A stretch of 64,000 bases of DNA from Acidovorax sp. GW101-3H11 (GTDB lineage Bacteria; Pseudomonadota; Gammaproteobacteria; Burkholderiales; Burkholderiaceae_C). The number at the start of each line of letters is the position of its first letter. Position 1 is the stretch's first letter. The DNA is taken from assembly GCF_001633105.1 (NCBI RefSeq), contig NZ_LUKZ01000009.1:401716-465715 (forward strand). Reading direction: 5' to 3'. The position numbers and the translations under genes were made by a program. The notes beneath the pieces were generated by a model that had not been told where the DNA came from, ran no database searches, and saw only the letters and a list, made by a program, of their open reading frames with translations. Shown piece by piece: positions 25,747 to 34,779 of this stretch.

Positions 25747-26433
25747 TCACCGGAGGGAGGTGGCGCCCGGCAGCGGTGAGTTCAAGGGCCGCTCGAACAG
25801 GCAGTGCCCGAAGCGGTGGGCATGCAGGTCCATGCCCGAAATCTGGCAGCTGGTGCTGTCGCAGATGTAGCGGTCCGGTGGCAGGCCTGCGTGGGCGGCT
25901 TCGGTCAGCAGGATCTCGTTGGCACCGGCGATGTCTTCGCCAAGCTTGCAGGCGCAATTCATCTCGGGGCCAAACAGGTCCTGCTGGGCAATCACCAGCG
26001 TGGGGCCGAAGCCAATGCCTGCGCTCACGTTCAGGATGCGTTCGGGCGGCAGCACGGAGTTCATGGCCTGCAGGGCGCGCAAGGTGTCCAGTGCGGCCTC
26101 CAGCGCCTGCCCGGGTGTGTTGAAGATTGCAAACAGGTTGTCGGCCTCCTGCTTGATGATTTCGCCGCCATTGCCCCGGATGGCGGGGCGGGCCGCCTGC
26201 TCCATCTGGTGGATCATGGCCAGGAAATGGATGATGCCGTGGCTCTGCGTGATGCGCGAGAAGCCGCACATGTCCAGCACCAGGATGGCCACGTTGCGCA
26301 CAAAGGCCTGCTCGATGGCGGTGTCGATGCCTGCCGCATCGCCGGGCGCCTGGTTGCGCTCGGCCAGCAGGCGCCGCAGGTAGTCCTTGTCGTGGGGGGC
26401 CTGGGCCCCGGGTGGCGCAGAAGGGTGGTGCAT
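25747..26433 (-). CDS. Class III adenylate/guanylate cyclase-like domain protein
   Basis: Soluble protein of about 228 residues with one cyclase homology domain. Metal-binding aspartates appear at Asp54 (ILVLDMCGFSRIT) and Asp98 (IIKQEADNLFAIF), and a base-recognition-type lysine at Lys94. The catalytic Asn159 is present (MNCACKLGED) but the usual arginine four residues later is Lys163. GIGFGPTLV matches the dimer loop. It may therefore be weakly active or a nucleotide-binding relic. No sensor domain is attached. Start taken at ATG 26433; a GTG at 26475 is possible. Confidence 0.65.
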   Translation of the reverse strand: MHHPSAPPGAQAPHDKDYLRRLLAERNQAPGDAAGIDTAIEQAFVRNVAILVLDMCGFSRITQSHGIIHFLAMIHQMEQAARPAIRGNGGEIIKQEADNLFAIFNTPGQALEAALDTLRALQAMNSVLPPERILNVSAGIGFGPTLVIAQQDLFGPEMNCACKLGEDIAGANEILLTEAAHAGLPPDRYICDSTSCQISGMDLHAHRFGHCLFERPLNSPLPGATSLR

Positions 26434-26612
26434 GGCGACGGCCTGTGGGTGGTGTCTGACATGGTAGCGCGGCACCTGCTGGCGGGGCAGGGCCCGGCCG
26501 CAAAACTACAGTGGGGTTTTCCGTGCCGCAGGGCCCGGCGGTGAGGCCTTCACAGGCTGCTTGCCAACCCCGGACCCCGGCTTGTCTCGATCCACCAAGA
26601 AAGGAAACTCCC

Positions 26613-27002
26613 ATGACCTACCCACGTTGGACCCGCTCCGGTGCCGCCCTGGCGGCGGCTGCCTGCGCCTTTGGGGGCCTGCTGGCCCTGCCCACAGGGG
26701 CGATGGCGCAATCGCAAGGGGGCGAAGCCTCGCTGGCCCGTGGCGCCGTGCCGGACACTACGCCCCAGCAGCGTTACCAGTCGGCCATCCGCGAAGCCGG
26801 TGGCGGGCTCAAGGTCAGCCTGGAGGAATGCCGGACCATGGCCGCTGCAGAGCGCAAGGCCTGCGAATCCCAGGCCCGCGCGCGTTACCAGGCCGACATA
26901 GCGGCCGCCAAGGCATTGCTGAAGGACCCGTCTGCCGGGCCGGTGAATGTGGTGGGTGGGCCGATCCGCAGCACCGAGACGGTGTACGAGATCAAGCCCT
27001 GA
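26613..27002 (+). CDS. Small secreted protein of unknown function
   Basis: Protein of 129 residues. A signal peptide (about 1-32, cleavage after AMA) precedes a hydrophilic alpha-helical part with regular Arg/Glu/Ala content (CRTMAAAERKACESQARARY) and two cysteines. I do not recognise the family. AAAGGAAA lies just upstream of the ATG. It is convergent with the NlpC/P60 gene. Confidence 0.65.
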   Translation: MTYPRWTRSGAALAAAACAFGGLLALPTGAMAQSQGGEASLARGAVPDTTPQQRYQSAIREAGGGLKVSLEECRTMAAAERKACESQARARYQADIAAAKALLKDPSAGPVNVVGGPIRSTETVYEIKP

Positions 27003-27041
27003 TGGGGTCCCGCCGCCTGCAGGCGAGGACGCAGCAAAGGT

Positions 27042-27629
27042 TTACTGCGGCTGTGCCGCCTGGGCGGTGCTGGTGGCGCCCTCGGTCGAAGTCACGCGGC
27101 GTGCGCCGTTGAAGCGGCGCTTCCAGTAGGCCACGCCCATGTCTTCCACCCGGATCTCCGAGCCGCTGCGGGGGGAATGGATAAATTTGCCATCGCCCAC
27201 GTAGATGCCCACATGGCTGAAATTGCGGCGCATGGTGTTGAAGAACACCAGGTCGCCCGGTTGCAGTTCTTTTTTGTCGATGACCTGGGTGGCGGCCGCC
27301 TGCTGGTCTGCGCGGCGGGGCAGCAGCAGGCCCACGGTCTGTTCGTACATGGCGCGCACAAAACCGCTGCAGTCAAAGCCGGTTTCGGCGCTGTTGCCAC
27401 CGCGCTTGTAGGGCACGCCGAGGAAACCCATGGCGTTGACCACCAGTTCGGAGGCCTGTCCGGCCACCGTGTGGGCCTTGTCGGCCACCTGATGGCTCAC
27501 GTTTTCGAGCCGGGTGAGCAGGCCTTTGTCGGCGAGCAAACGGTCCATATCGTCAGAATTGGCCGTCTGGGGGGCTGCCTGCGCGGTGGTGGCGCAGACC
27601 AGGAGGAGGAGGCAAAACCATCTGGACAT
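27042..27629 (-). CDS. NlpC/P60 (C40) family cell-wall peptidase
   Basis: Protein of 195 residues. A signal peptide (about 1-18) is followed by a helical stretch and a C40 domain: catalytic Cys in GFDCSGFVRAMYEQ, His in NFSHVGIYVGDGKFIHSPRS, with GVPYKRGG before it. It should cleave peptide bonds in peptidoglycan stems, in the periplasm. Start taken at ATG 27629, which gives the signal peptide. It is divergent from the sugar dehydrogenase gene. Confidence 0.88.
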   Translation of the reverse strand: MSRWFCLLLLVCATTAQAAPQTANSDDMDRLLADKGLLTRLENVSHQVADKAHTVAGQASELVVNAMGFLGVPYKRGGNSAETGFDCSGFVRAMYEQTVGLLLPRRADQQAAATQVIDKKELQPGDLVFFNTMRRNFSHVGIYVGDGKFIHSPRSGSEIRVEDMGVAYWKRRFNGARRVTSTEGATSTAQAAQPQ

Positions 27630-27823
27630 GGGGGCGAAGGGTAACACGGTATGGTTGCTTATTAAAAATAAGCTGTTTTGCAAGCCATTGATTTGATTCA
27701 ACTAAATGGCGATGGCCGGTCGCGGGGGCCTGCAAAGCGTTGCGCTGGCGGGCTGTTTGGCCGTGCGGGTTTGGTTGTTTGCGCGGCCTTGGCGCCCATC
27801 CTGTGGTGGAGGAATTTTTTGCA

Positions 27824-28975
27824 ATGAATTTCATGAAAAAACCGGCCTTTCGGCGCACCAGCAAAGTCCAAGTAGCTATGTTTTTTATAGCTTTTGGCTG
27901 CGCGGCCAGTGGCAGTGCCCAAAACACCGGGCCCGCCGTCTCGCTGGTCCCGGTGGCCACCGGGCTGGCAAACCCCTGGGCGCTGGCCTTTTTGCCGGAC
28001 GGGCAGTTTCTGCTCACCGAACGCCCGGGGCGCATGCGGGTGGTGAGCGCCACCGGCCAGCTGGGCCCGGCCCTGGCCGGGGTGCCCCCGGTGGCCGCAG
28101 GCGGGCAGGGCGGCCTGCTGGATGTGGTGACGGATGCCGACTTTGCGCGCAACCGGCGCATCTACTTCTGCTTTTCAGAGCTTGCCACCAGCGGCGCGGG
28201 CAACGGCACCGCCGTGGCACGCGCCACCCTGGCGGCCGATGCGAAGAGCCTGCAGGACGTGCGCGTGGTCTTCAGCCAGCGCCCCAAGGTCGAAAGCGCG
28301 CTGCATTTTGGCTGCCGCATCGTGCAGGCGCCCGACGGCAACCTGTTTGTGGCCCTGGGCGAGCGCTACCACCGCAAGGACGATGCGCAAAAACTCGACA
28401 ACCACCACGGCAAGGTCATCCGCATCACGCCCGATGGCGCCGTGCCGCCTGGCAACCCCTTTACAAACCAGCCCGGTACCTTGCCCGAGATCTGGAGCTA
28501 CGGCCACCGCAACCCGCAAGGCGCCACGATCGGCCCCGATGGCAAGCTATGGATGCACGAACACGGCCCCCAGGGCGGCGACGAGATCAACCTGCCCCAG
28601 CCCGGCCGCAACTACGGCTGGCCCGTCATCACCTACGGCGAAAACTATGGTGGCGGCAAGATGGGGGAGGGCACGGCCCGCGCGGGCATGGAACAGCCGC
28701 TGCACCACTGGACGCCCTCCCTCGCGCCTTCGGGCATGGCGTTTTTGACCAGCACGCGCTATGGCGCGGCCTGGCAGGGCAGCCTGTTTGTGGGCTCACT
28801 CAAATTTGGCACCCTGCACCGGCTGGAAGTGGCGGGCGGCAAGCTGCAGCGCGAGGAAAAACTGCTGCAAGGCAACGGCGAGCGCATCCGCGATGTGCGC
28901 CAGGGGCCGGATGGCCTTCTCTATATGGTGACCGACAGCCCCCAGGGGCGGCTGCTGCGCCTGCAGCCCGACTGA
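27824..28975 (+). CDS. PQQ-dependent aldose sugar dehydrogenase-like protein
   Basis: Periplasmic beta-propeller protein of 383 residues of the soluble glucose dehydrogenase/YliI (Asd) family. It shows GLANPWALAFLPDGQFLLTE, GGLLDVVTDADF, EIWSYGHRNPQGATIGPDG, EHGPQGGDEINLPQPGRNYG and VRQGPDGLLYMVTD, which supply the PQQ and calcium pockets. It would oxidise aldoses with PQQ in the periplasm. The start codon and signal peptide (MNFMKKPAFRR through VAMFFIAFGCAAS) lie inside a copy of the family repeat, and GGAGG lies 11 bases upstream of the ATG. The alternative start at 27833 is in the same repeat. Confidence 0.85.
   Translation: MNFMKKPAFRRTSKVQVAMFFIAFGCAASGSAQNTGPAVSLVPVATGLANPWALAFLPDGQFLLTERPGRMRVVSATGQLGPALAGVPPVAAGGQGGLLDVVTDADFARNRRIYFCFSELATSGAGNGTAVARATLAADAKSLQDVRVVFSQRPKVESALHFGCRIVQAPDGNLFVALGERYHRKDDAQKLDNHHGKVIRITPDGAVPPGNPFTNQPGTLPEIWSYGHRNPQGATIGPDGKLWMHEHGPQGGDEINLPQPGRNYGWPVITYGENYGGGKMGEGTARAGMEQPLHHWTPSLAPSGMAFLTSTRYGAAWQGSLFVGSLKFGTLHRLEVAGGKLQREEKLLQGNGERIRDVRQGPDGLLYMVTDSPQGRLLRLQPD
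27827..27898 (+). repeat. Family repeat copy 4, encoding the signal peptide of the sugar dehydrogenase
   Basis: Runs from TTTCATGAAAAAACCGGCC through TTTCGGCGCACC to AAGTAGCTATG TTTTTTATAGC. It keeps the family order and has a perfect GCTAT/ATAGC stem. It supplies the first 25 or so codons of the PQQ-type dehydrogenase, including the hydrophobic core VAMFFIAFG of its signal peptide. Confidence 0.7.
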
Positions 28976-29092
28976 TGGCGGGAGCAGGGCTGCTTGACCC
29001 AGGTCATGCCGCCCGCAGTTTTCGCCCGGCCAGCGCGCTGGCGCGGGGTGTTCACTAGGTGTCGGCCAGCGCTTTGGGTTTAGGCTGGCGCC

Positions 29093-30700
29093 ATGCACGC
29101 CGAGCCTTCTTCTCCCGCCCTTGCCTCTGCTCCTGTGTCTGCCCTGGCCGACGCGCCCCCTCGCTCCCAGTTGGCCCTGCGCCGCGTCGCCATCGACACC
29201 TGGCGGGAAAACGTCGCCTACCTGCACCGCGACTGCGCCGTGTACCGGGCCGAGGGCTTCCAGGCCCTGTCCAAGATCGAGGTGCGCGCCAACGGCCGCC
29301 GCATCCTGGCCACGGTGAATGTGGTGGACGACCCGGCCATCGTGGGCTGCCAGGAGCTGGGCCTGTCGGAAGACGCGTTTGCCCAGCTGGGCGTGGACAA
29401 CGGCCACACCGTGTCGGTCGCCCAGGCCGAGCCGCCCGAGTCCATGGGCGCGCTGTTCCGCAAGATCGCCAGCGAGCGCCTTACGCGCGAGGACTTTGGC
29501 GCTATCGTGCGCGACATTGCCGACCACCGGTACTCCAAGATCGAACTCACCGCCTTTGTGGTGGCCTGCCACCGCAGCGAGCTGGACCGGGAAGAGGTCT
29601 TCTTCCTGACCGACGCCATGGTCGCCAGCGGCAGGCGGCTGGACTGGCATGAGCCGCTGGTGGTGGACAAACACTGCATTGGTGGCATCCCCGGCAACCG
29701 CACCACCATGCTGGTGGTGCCCATCGTGGCCGCGCACGGCATGTTGTGCCCCAAGACCTCATCGCGCGCCATCACCTCGCCCGCCGGTACGGCCGACACC
29801 ATGGAGGTGCTGGCCAAGGTGGAGCTGCCGCTGGAGCAACTGGCCGACATCGTGCGCGACTACCGGGGCTGCCTGGCCTGGGGCGGCACGGCCCACCTGT
29901 CGCCTGCGGATGATGTGTTGATCTCGGTGGAGCGGCCGCTCTCCATCGACTCGGCCGGGCAGATGGTGGCGTCCATCCTGTCCAAAAAGGTGGCAGCGGG
30001 TGCCACGCACCTGGTGCTGGACATTCCCATCGGCCCCACGGCCAAGGTGCGCTCCATGCCCGACGCGCAGCGCCTGCGCCGCCTGTTTGAATATGTGGCG
30101 CGGCGCATGGGCCTGTCGCTGGACGTGGTGATCACCGACGGCCGCCAGCCCGTGGGCCAGGGCGTGGGCCCGGTGCTGGAGGCGCGCGACGTGATGCGCG
30201 TGCTGCAAAACGACCCCCGAGCGCCCGACGACCTGCGGCAAAAGGCGCTGCGCCTGGCCGGGCGCCTGATCGAATGCGACCCTGATGTGCGCGGCGGTGA
30301 TGGCTACGCGATTGCGCGCGACATCCTTGACTCCGGCCGGGCGCTGGCGCGCATGAACGCCATCATCGCCGCCCAGGGCAGCACCGGGTTTGACCACAAC
30401 CATCCGGCGCTGGGTGCGCTGACGCTGGATGTGGTGGCACCCGCCAGCGGCGTGGTGTCAGCCATCGACAACTACCAGATCGCCTGCGTGGCCCGACTGG
30501 CCGGTGCGCCCAAGGTACCCGGCGCCGGGGTGGACCTGATGCACAAGCTGGGCGACACCGTGGCCGCTGGCGACCTGCTGTACCGCGTGCACGCCAGCTA
30601 CCCGGCAGACCTGGAGTTTGCGCGCCACGCGTGCGAGCGGGACAGCGGCTATCGCCTGGGCACGGCCGATGAGGTGCCGCAGGTGTTTGTGGAGTTCTGA
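29093..30700 (+). CDS. Thymidine/AMP phosphorylase-family protein
   Basis: Protein of 535 residues with an extra N-terminal domain of about 90 residues before the pyrimidine-nucleoside-phosphorylase fold, as in archaeal AMP phosphorylases rather than bacterial DeoA (about 440 residues). Phosphorylase motifs: [40 protein letters not shown] (phosphate site) and [20 protein letters not shown]. It would phosphorolyse a nucleoside or a nucleoside monophosphate. The gene stops three bases before the PRPP-synthetase-like gene, so the two are one operon and probably one pathway. Confidence 0.8.
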   Translation: MHAEPSSPALASAPVSALADAPPRSQLALRRVAIDTWRENVAYLHRDCAVYRAEGFQALSKIEVRANGRRILATVNVVDDPAIVGCQELGLSEDAFAQLGVDNGHTVSVAQAEPPESMGALFRKIASERLTREDFGAIVRDIADHRYSKIELTAFVVACHRSELDREEVFFLTDAMVASGRRLDWHEPLVVDKHCIGGIPGNRTTMLVVPIVAAHGMLCPKTSSRAITSPAGTADTMEVLAKVELPLEQLADIVRDYRGCLAWGGTAHLSPADDVLISVERPLSIDSAGQMVASILSKKVAAGATHLVLDIPIGPTAKVRSMPDAQRLRRLFEYVARRMGLSLDVVITDGRQPVGQGVGPVLEARDVMRVLQNDPRAPDDLRQKALRLAGRLIECDPDVRGGDGYAIARDILDSGRALARMNAIIAAQGSTGFDHNHPALGALTLDVVAPASGVVSAIDNYQIACVARLAGAPKVPGAGVDLMHKLGDTVAAGDLLYRVHASYPADLEFARHACERDSGYRLGTADEVPQVFVEF

Positions 30701-30702
30701 CC

Positions 30703-31614
30703 ATGGCCCTGCCCGACGCTTCCTGCGTGCTGTATTTCGACGATGAAGCCGCGCCTGCGCAACGCCTGGCGCAGGCCGCCGGTCTGACGGCCCAGGCCAT
30801 TGAGCGCCATCGCTTCCCCGATGGTGAACTCAAGCTGCGCCTGCCGGTGGATGCCTCCGGGCGTTTGCCACAGCGCGCCGTGCTGCTGCGCAGCCTGCAC
30901 CAGCCCAATGAAAAACTGGTGGAACTGCTGCTGGCCGCGCGTACTGCGCGCCAGCTGGGCGCGCAGCACCTCACGCTGGTGGCGCCGTACCTGGCCTATA
31001 TGCGGCAGGACATCGCCTTCCACCCCGGCGAGGCCGTGAGCCAGCAGGTGGTGGGCGGGTTTCTGGCGGGCCTGTTCGACGCGGTGATCACGGTGGACCC
31101 GCACCTGCACCGCATCGAGCGGCTGGAGCAGGCCATGCCTGTGACGCAGGCCGTGGTACTCAGCGGCGCAGAGCCACTGGCCGACCTGATCGCCCAGCGC
31201 CGCCCCGGCGCCTTGCTGGTGGGGCCTGACGGCGAATCCGCCCAGTGGATCGCCCAGGCCGCTGCGCGCCACAGTTTTGACCATGCCGTGTGCACCAAGG
31301 TGCGCCATGGCGACCGGAATGTGGCCATCGAGCTGCCCGCCCTCAACGCCCAGGGCCGTGCCGTGGTGCTGCTGGACGACATGGCCAGCACCGGCCGCAC
31401 GCTGGCATTGGCAACGCGGTTGCTGCTGCAGGCGGGTGCTGCCTCGGTGGATGTGGCCGTGACGCATGCGCTGTTTGCGGGTGATGCGCTGCAGGTGCTG
31501 ACGGAAGCCGGGGTGGGGGAGGTGTGGAGCACGGACTGCATTCCGCACCCCAGCAACGCTGTGGCCATGGCCGGACCGCTGGCGGCGGCGCTGCACAGGG
31601 TTCTGGCGGCATAA
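30703..31614 (+). CDS. Ribose-phosphate pyrophosphokinase-like protein
   Basis: Protein of 303 residues of the PRPP synthetase fold. The catalytic loop is FPDGELKLRL. The ATP-binding region reads YLAYMRQDIAFHPGEAVSQQ; the F-x-P-G-E-x-x-S version is closer to archaeal-type (class III) enzymes than to the housekeeping bacterial one. The phosphoribosyl loop is VVLLDDMASTGRTL. It lies three bases after the phosphorylase-family gene. It would link ribose 5-phosphate and PRPP, directly or in reverse. The housekeeping prs gene is presumably elsewhere in the genome. Confidence 0.8.
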   Translation: MALPDASCVLYFDDEAAPAQRLAQAAGLTAQAIERHRFPDGELKLRLPVDASGRLPQRAVLLRSLHQPNEKLVELLLAARTARQLGAQHLTLVAPYLAYMRQDIAFHPGEAVSQQVVGGFLAGLFDAVITVDPHLHRIERLEQAMPVTQAVVLSGAEPLADLIAQRRPGALLVGPDGESAQWIAQAAARHSFDHAVCTKVRHGDRNVAIELPALNAQGRAVVLLDDMASTGRTLALATRLLLQAGAASVDVAVTHALFAGDALQVLTEAGVGEVWSTDCIPHPSNAVAMAGPLAAALHRVLAA

Positions 31615-31704
31615 GAACCACCGCCGGGCTGCGACAATGCGCCATTCCCCCCGCGCCCCGTCCCGGCCAGCGCATTCCAGAACACGCACACGATCGAACC
31701 CACC

Positions 31705-32307
31705 ATGCTGCTTGACGCCACCGAATCCCAACTCGTCCTGGTCGATTACCAGGAGCGCCTGATGCCTGCCATCTTTGAAGGCCCCGCCGTGCTGGCCAAC
31801 GCCCGCCGCCTGGCCGAGATCGCCCGCATGCTGGACGTGCCCGTGTGGGGCACCGAGCAAAACCCATCCCGTCTGGGCGCCAACGACGCCGCGCTGCGCG
31901 CCCTGTGCCAGAAGACCCTGGCCAAGATGCATTTCAGCGCCGCCGAGGAAGGCCTGGGCGAATGGCTGCGCCCCCCCGCCAAGCCCCAGGGCGGCAACGC
32001 CCGCAGCCTGCCCAAGCACCTGCAAAAGCCTGCCCCGCTGGCCGCAGAGCGCGGCACCATCGTCATTGCCGGGTGCGAAGCGCATGTCTGCCTGCTGCAG
32101 ACCGCACTGGACCTGATCGACGACGAGTTTGAAGTGTGGGTGGTGACCGACGCCTGCGGCTCGCGCACCGAACGCAACCGCGACGCTGCCTTCGACCGCC
32201 TGGCCGGCGCAGGCGCCGAGCTGGTGACCACCGAGATGGTGGCGTTTGAATGGCTGGGCAGCTGCGAGCACCCGGCGTTCAAGGATGTGCTGGGGCTGAT
32301 CAAGTAA
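31705..32307 (+). CDS. Isochorismatase-family cysteine hydrolase
   Basis: Protein of 200 residues with the isochorismatase fold. The catalytic triad appears as Asp14 (LVLVDYQERL), a lysine in KTLAKMHFSA and Cys in IVIAGCEAHVCLLQTAL. These enzymes hydrolyse amides such as nicotinamide or other small substrates, but the target is not clear here. The gene follows the PRPP-synthetase-like gene by 90 bp, and a family repeat lies immediately downstream. Confidence 0.8.
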   Translation: MLLDATESQLVLVDYQERLMPAIFEGPAVLANARRLAEIARMLDVPVWGTEQNPSRLGANDAALRALCQKTLAKMHFSAAEEGLGEWLRPPAKPQGGNARSLPKHLQKPAPLAAERGTIVIAGCEAHVCLLQTALDLIDDEFEVWVVTDACGSRTERNRDAAFDRLAGAGAELVTTEMVAFEWLGSCEHPAFKDVLGLIK

Positions 32308-32376
32308 AAACTTTGGGTCTTTTTAGCCCCTGCCGCGCGTCCATCAAGCGCTGATAGCTATTGAAATAATAGCAAT
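32306..32376 (+). repeat. Family repeat copy 5, downstream of the isochorismatase gene
   Basis: From AAAAACTTTGGGTCTTTTTAG and CCCCTGCCGCGCG to AAGCGCTGATAGCTATTG and AAATAATAGCAATC. GCTATT and AATAGC pair perfectly around GAAAT, giving a hairpin just after the stop codon. It lies between two convergent genes and could terminate either transcript. Confidence 0.7.
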
Positions 32377-32447
32377 CAACCCAGAGGTGGTGGGGGCGGC
32401 GAGTCGCCGAAACCCCACCGGCGGCCCGGTTCATCGCCGCCTTCGAT

Positions 32448-33374
32448 TCACCCCGCCCGCTGCGCCTCGGCCTTGGCACACACGGCGTTGCCGGAGGCGG
32501 CCCAGCCGTCTATGCCCCCTTGCAGAAAGCGCGCCTTGAAGCCCGCTGCACGCAAGCGCAACGCGGTCGAGCGGCCGACTTCGTGGCCATAGACGCAGTA
32601 CACCACCACGTCTTCGCTGGCAGACAGCTCCGGGGCCCATGTGTCGATGGCAGCAGGGTCGCGCCAGCGGGCTTTGGGGATCGCGGTGGTGGCCGCCTCG
32701 TACACACCGGCACGGCGCACATCAATCAGTTGCGCCGCCGCTTGTGCGTCCTGGATCGACGCTTGCAGCCCTTCGCTCGCGGCGTGGACCGCATGCTGGT
32801 AGCGCTCATAAACGGCGGCCCAGTGGATGTTTGCCATGAATACATCCACATAGGCACCCGCTGCAGCGCCGTGATCGAGGTGGTAGGCGTGCTCGTACAT
32901 GTCCAGCGCGAGGATGGGCACCCCTCCCGCTGCCACCTGGGTGTGGTCGCTGGCCCACTGGTTGACGAGCGTGCCCTCGCGCGGCTGGAACACCAGCAGC
33001 ACCCAGCCGGAGCCGCCGCCCAGCGCCTTGCCCATGGCAACAAACTCCTCGCGCCACCGCTCTACGCTGCCAAAGTTGGCCGCCAGTGCCAGCTGCATGG
33101 CGGGTGCGGGGGCGGCGCCACCGCCGCCCAGGCTGCCAAAGTACAGCTCGTGCAACAGCATCGAATTGCCCGCAATCAGCTCCTCGCGCTTGAGGCCATT
33201 GAGCGCAAAGCCCGGTGCCGAGGCAAAGGCCAGTTCAGCCAGCTGCCCACGGATGGCGTTGAGCCGCTCCACCGCGCCGCCATAGTTGTTCTGGTGGTGG
33301 CTGCGCAGCAGCTTTTCGGACAGGCCCGGCAGCGTAGCCGGGTCAAAAGGAAGGGCTTGAGGACGTGCTTGCAT
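32448..33374 (-). CDS. chrC: Fe/Mn superoxide dismutase fused to a rhodanese domain (ChrC-ChrE type)
   Basis: Protein of 308 residues. Residues 1-200 are an iron/manganese superoxide dismutase with metal ligands His26 (SHHQNNYGG), His75 (SMLLHELYFGSLGGGG), and Asp158 and His162 (ALDMYEHAYHLDHG). Residues 205-300 are a rhodanese domain with active Cys260 in YCVYGHEVGRS. It is the third gene of a chromate operon, 28 bp after chrA. In known chr operons chrC encodes a superoxide dismutase and chrE a rhodanese-type protein; here they form a single chain. By simple alignment, the usual second-shell His30 and Tyr34 of such enzymes appear as Asn30 and Ala34, so activity may differ. Confidence 0.82.
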   Translation of the reverse strand: MQARPQALPFDPATLPGLSEKLLRSHHQNNYGGAVERLNAIRGQLAELAFASAPGFALNGLKREELIAGNSMLLHELYFGSLGGGGAAPAPAMQLALAANFGSVERWREEFVAMGKALGGGSGWVLLVFQPREGTLVNQWASDHTQVAAGGVPILALDMYEHAYHLDHGAAAGAYVDVFMANIHWAAVYERYQHAVHAASEGLQASIQDAQAAAQLIDVRRAGVYEAATTAIPKARWRDPAAIDTWAPELSASEDVVVYCVYGHEVGRSTALRLRAAGFKARFLQGGIDGWAASGNAVCAKAEAQRAG

Positions 33375-33402
33375 GGCAGGGCTCCGGGAGGGGGATGGCC
33401 GC

Positions 33403-34779
33403 TCAGGCCAGCCAGGGTTTGAGGAAAGTCACCGCCAGCCCCACCGCCGCGCACAGGCCCAGCAGCGGCATCACTCCGAGCTTGAAGCGGAACAGCGCCA
33501 CCAGTGCGCCCACGGCGATCACCGCCGACACGGCATCGAACGCCCCGCCAAAACCCTTGGGCCAGAGCAGGTGGTAGGCAAAAAACAGCGCCAGGTTCAG
33601 GATCACGCCCACCACGGCGGCGGTGATGGCCGACAGCGGGGCGGTGAAGCCGAGCTTGCCGTGGGTGGACTCCACCAGCGGGCCGCCCGCCAGGATGAAG
33701 ATGAACGAGGGCAGGAAGGTCACAAAGGTCACGACCGCCGCCGCCACCACTGCGCCCGCAAACAGCGCATCGGGGCCCCACACCTGCTGCAGCCAGCCGC
33801 CCACAAAGCCAACGAATGCCACCACCATGATCAGCGGGCCGGGCGTGGTCTCGCCCAAGGCCAGGCCGTCGATCATCTGCGGGCCGCTGAGCCACTGGTA
33901 ATGCTCCACCGCGCCCTGGTACACATAAGGCAGCACGGCATAGGCGCCGCCAAAGGTCAGCAGCGCGGCTTTGGTGAAGAACCAGCCCATCTGCGTGAGC
34001 GTGCCTTGCCAGCCCTGGGTGGCCACCAGCAGGCCCATGGCCACCAGCCACAGCGCCAGCCCCGCCGCCAGCACCTTGGCCAGGTGGCTGCGCGAGAAGC
34101 GGGCATGGTCTGGTGTGGGGGTGTCGTCATCGATCAGCGCCGGGCCGTAGCCCTGGTTACCGTTGGCATGGCCGCCCCCCAGGGCGAACACGGTCGGCCA
34201 GCGCCGTGCGCCAAAGTAGCCCATGAGGCCCGCCGCGAGCACGATGGCCGGGAAGGGCGTGTTGAGCGCAAAGATGGCCACAAACGATGCAGCGGCAATG
34301 CCCCACATCCAGCCGTTCTTGAGCGCGCGGGTGCCGATGCGGTGTGCGGCATGCAGCACCAGCGCCGTCACGGCGGGCTTGATGCCGTAGAAAATGCCCG
34401 CCACCACGGGCACATCGCCAAAACGCAGGTACACCCACGACAGCCCGATCAGGATGAACAGCGAGGGCAGCACAAACAAGGCCCCGGCCACGATGCCGCC
34501 CCAGGTGCGGTGCATGAGCCAGCCGATGTAGGTGGCCAGTTGCTGCGCCTCGGGGCCGGGCAGCAGCATGCAGTAGTTGAGGGCGTGCAGAAAGCGGTTT
34601 TCGCTGATCCAGCGGCGGCGCTCCACCAGCTCGGTGTGCATGATCGCGATCTGGCCCGCCGGGCCGCCAAAGCTGATGAAGCCCAGCTTGAGCCAGAACA
34701 GGAAGGCCGCACCAAAGGTTGCGGGAGCGGGGCGCTCTAGCGCCGCAGGCGCATCGGCAGAAGACGTGTGGGTGGTCAT
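33403..34779 (-). CDS. chrA: Chromate transporter ChrA (long form)
   Basis: Protein of 458 residues with two homologous CHR membrane domains (about 22-200 and 240-455). The signature [20 protein letters not shown] and [20 protein letters not shown] mark the first; [20 protein letters not shown] and [20 protein letters not shown] mark the second. It exports chromate from the cytoplasm using the membrane potential. Start ATG overlaps the chrB stop (ATGA). Direct downstream gene is the SOD-rhodanese fusion. Confidence 0.93.
   Translation of the reverse strand: MTTHTSSADAPAALERPAPATFGAAFLFWLKLGFISFGGPAGQIAIMHTELVERRRWISENRFLHALNYCMLLPGPEAQQLATYIGWLMHRTWGGIVAGALFVLPSLFILIGLSWVYLRFGDVPVVAGIFYGIKPAVTALVLHAAHRIGTRALKNGWMWGIAAASFVAIFALNTPFPAIVLAAGLMGYFGARRWPTVFALGGGHANGNQGYGPALIDDDTPTPDHARFSRSHLAKVLAAGLALWLVAMGLLVATQGWQGTLTQMGWFFTKAALLTFGGAYAVLPYVYQGAVEHYQWLSGPQMIDGLALGETTPGPLIMVVAFVGFVGGWLQQVWGPDALFAGAVVAAAVVTFVTFLPSFIFILAGGPLVESTHGKLGFTAPLSAITAAVVGVILNLALFFAYHLLWPKGFGGAFDAVSAVIAVGALVALFRFKLGVMPLLGLCAAVGLAVTFLKPWLA

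Noticed and set aside
27014-27025. 12-bp perfect palindrome CGCCTGCAGGCG between two convergent genes
   Set aside because: Short, loop-less and unsupported by a T-tract; too likely by chance in GC-rich DNA to call a terminator.
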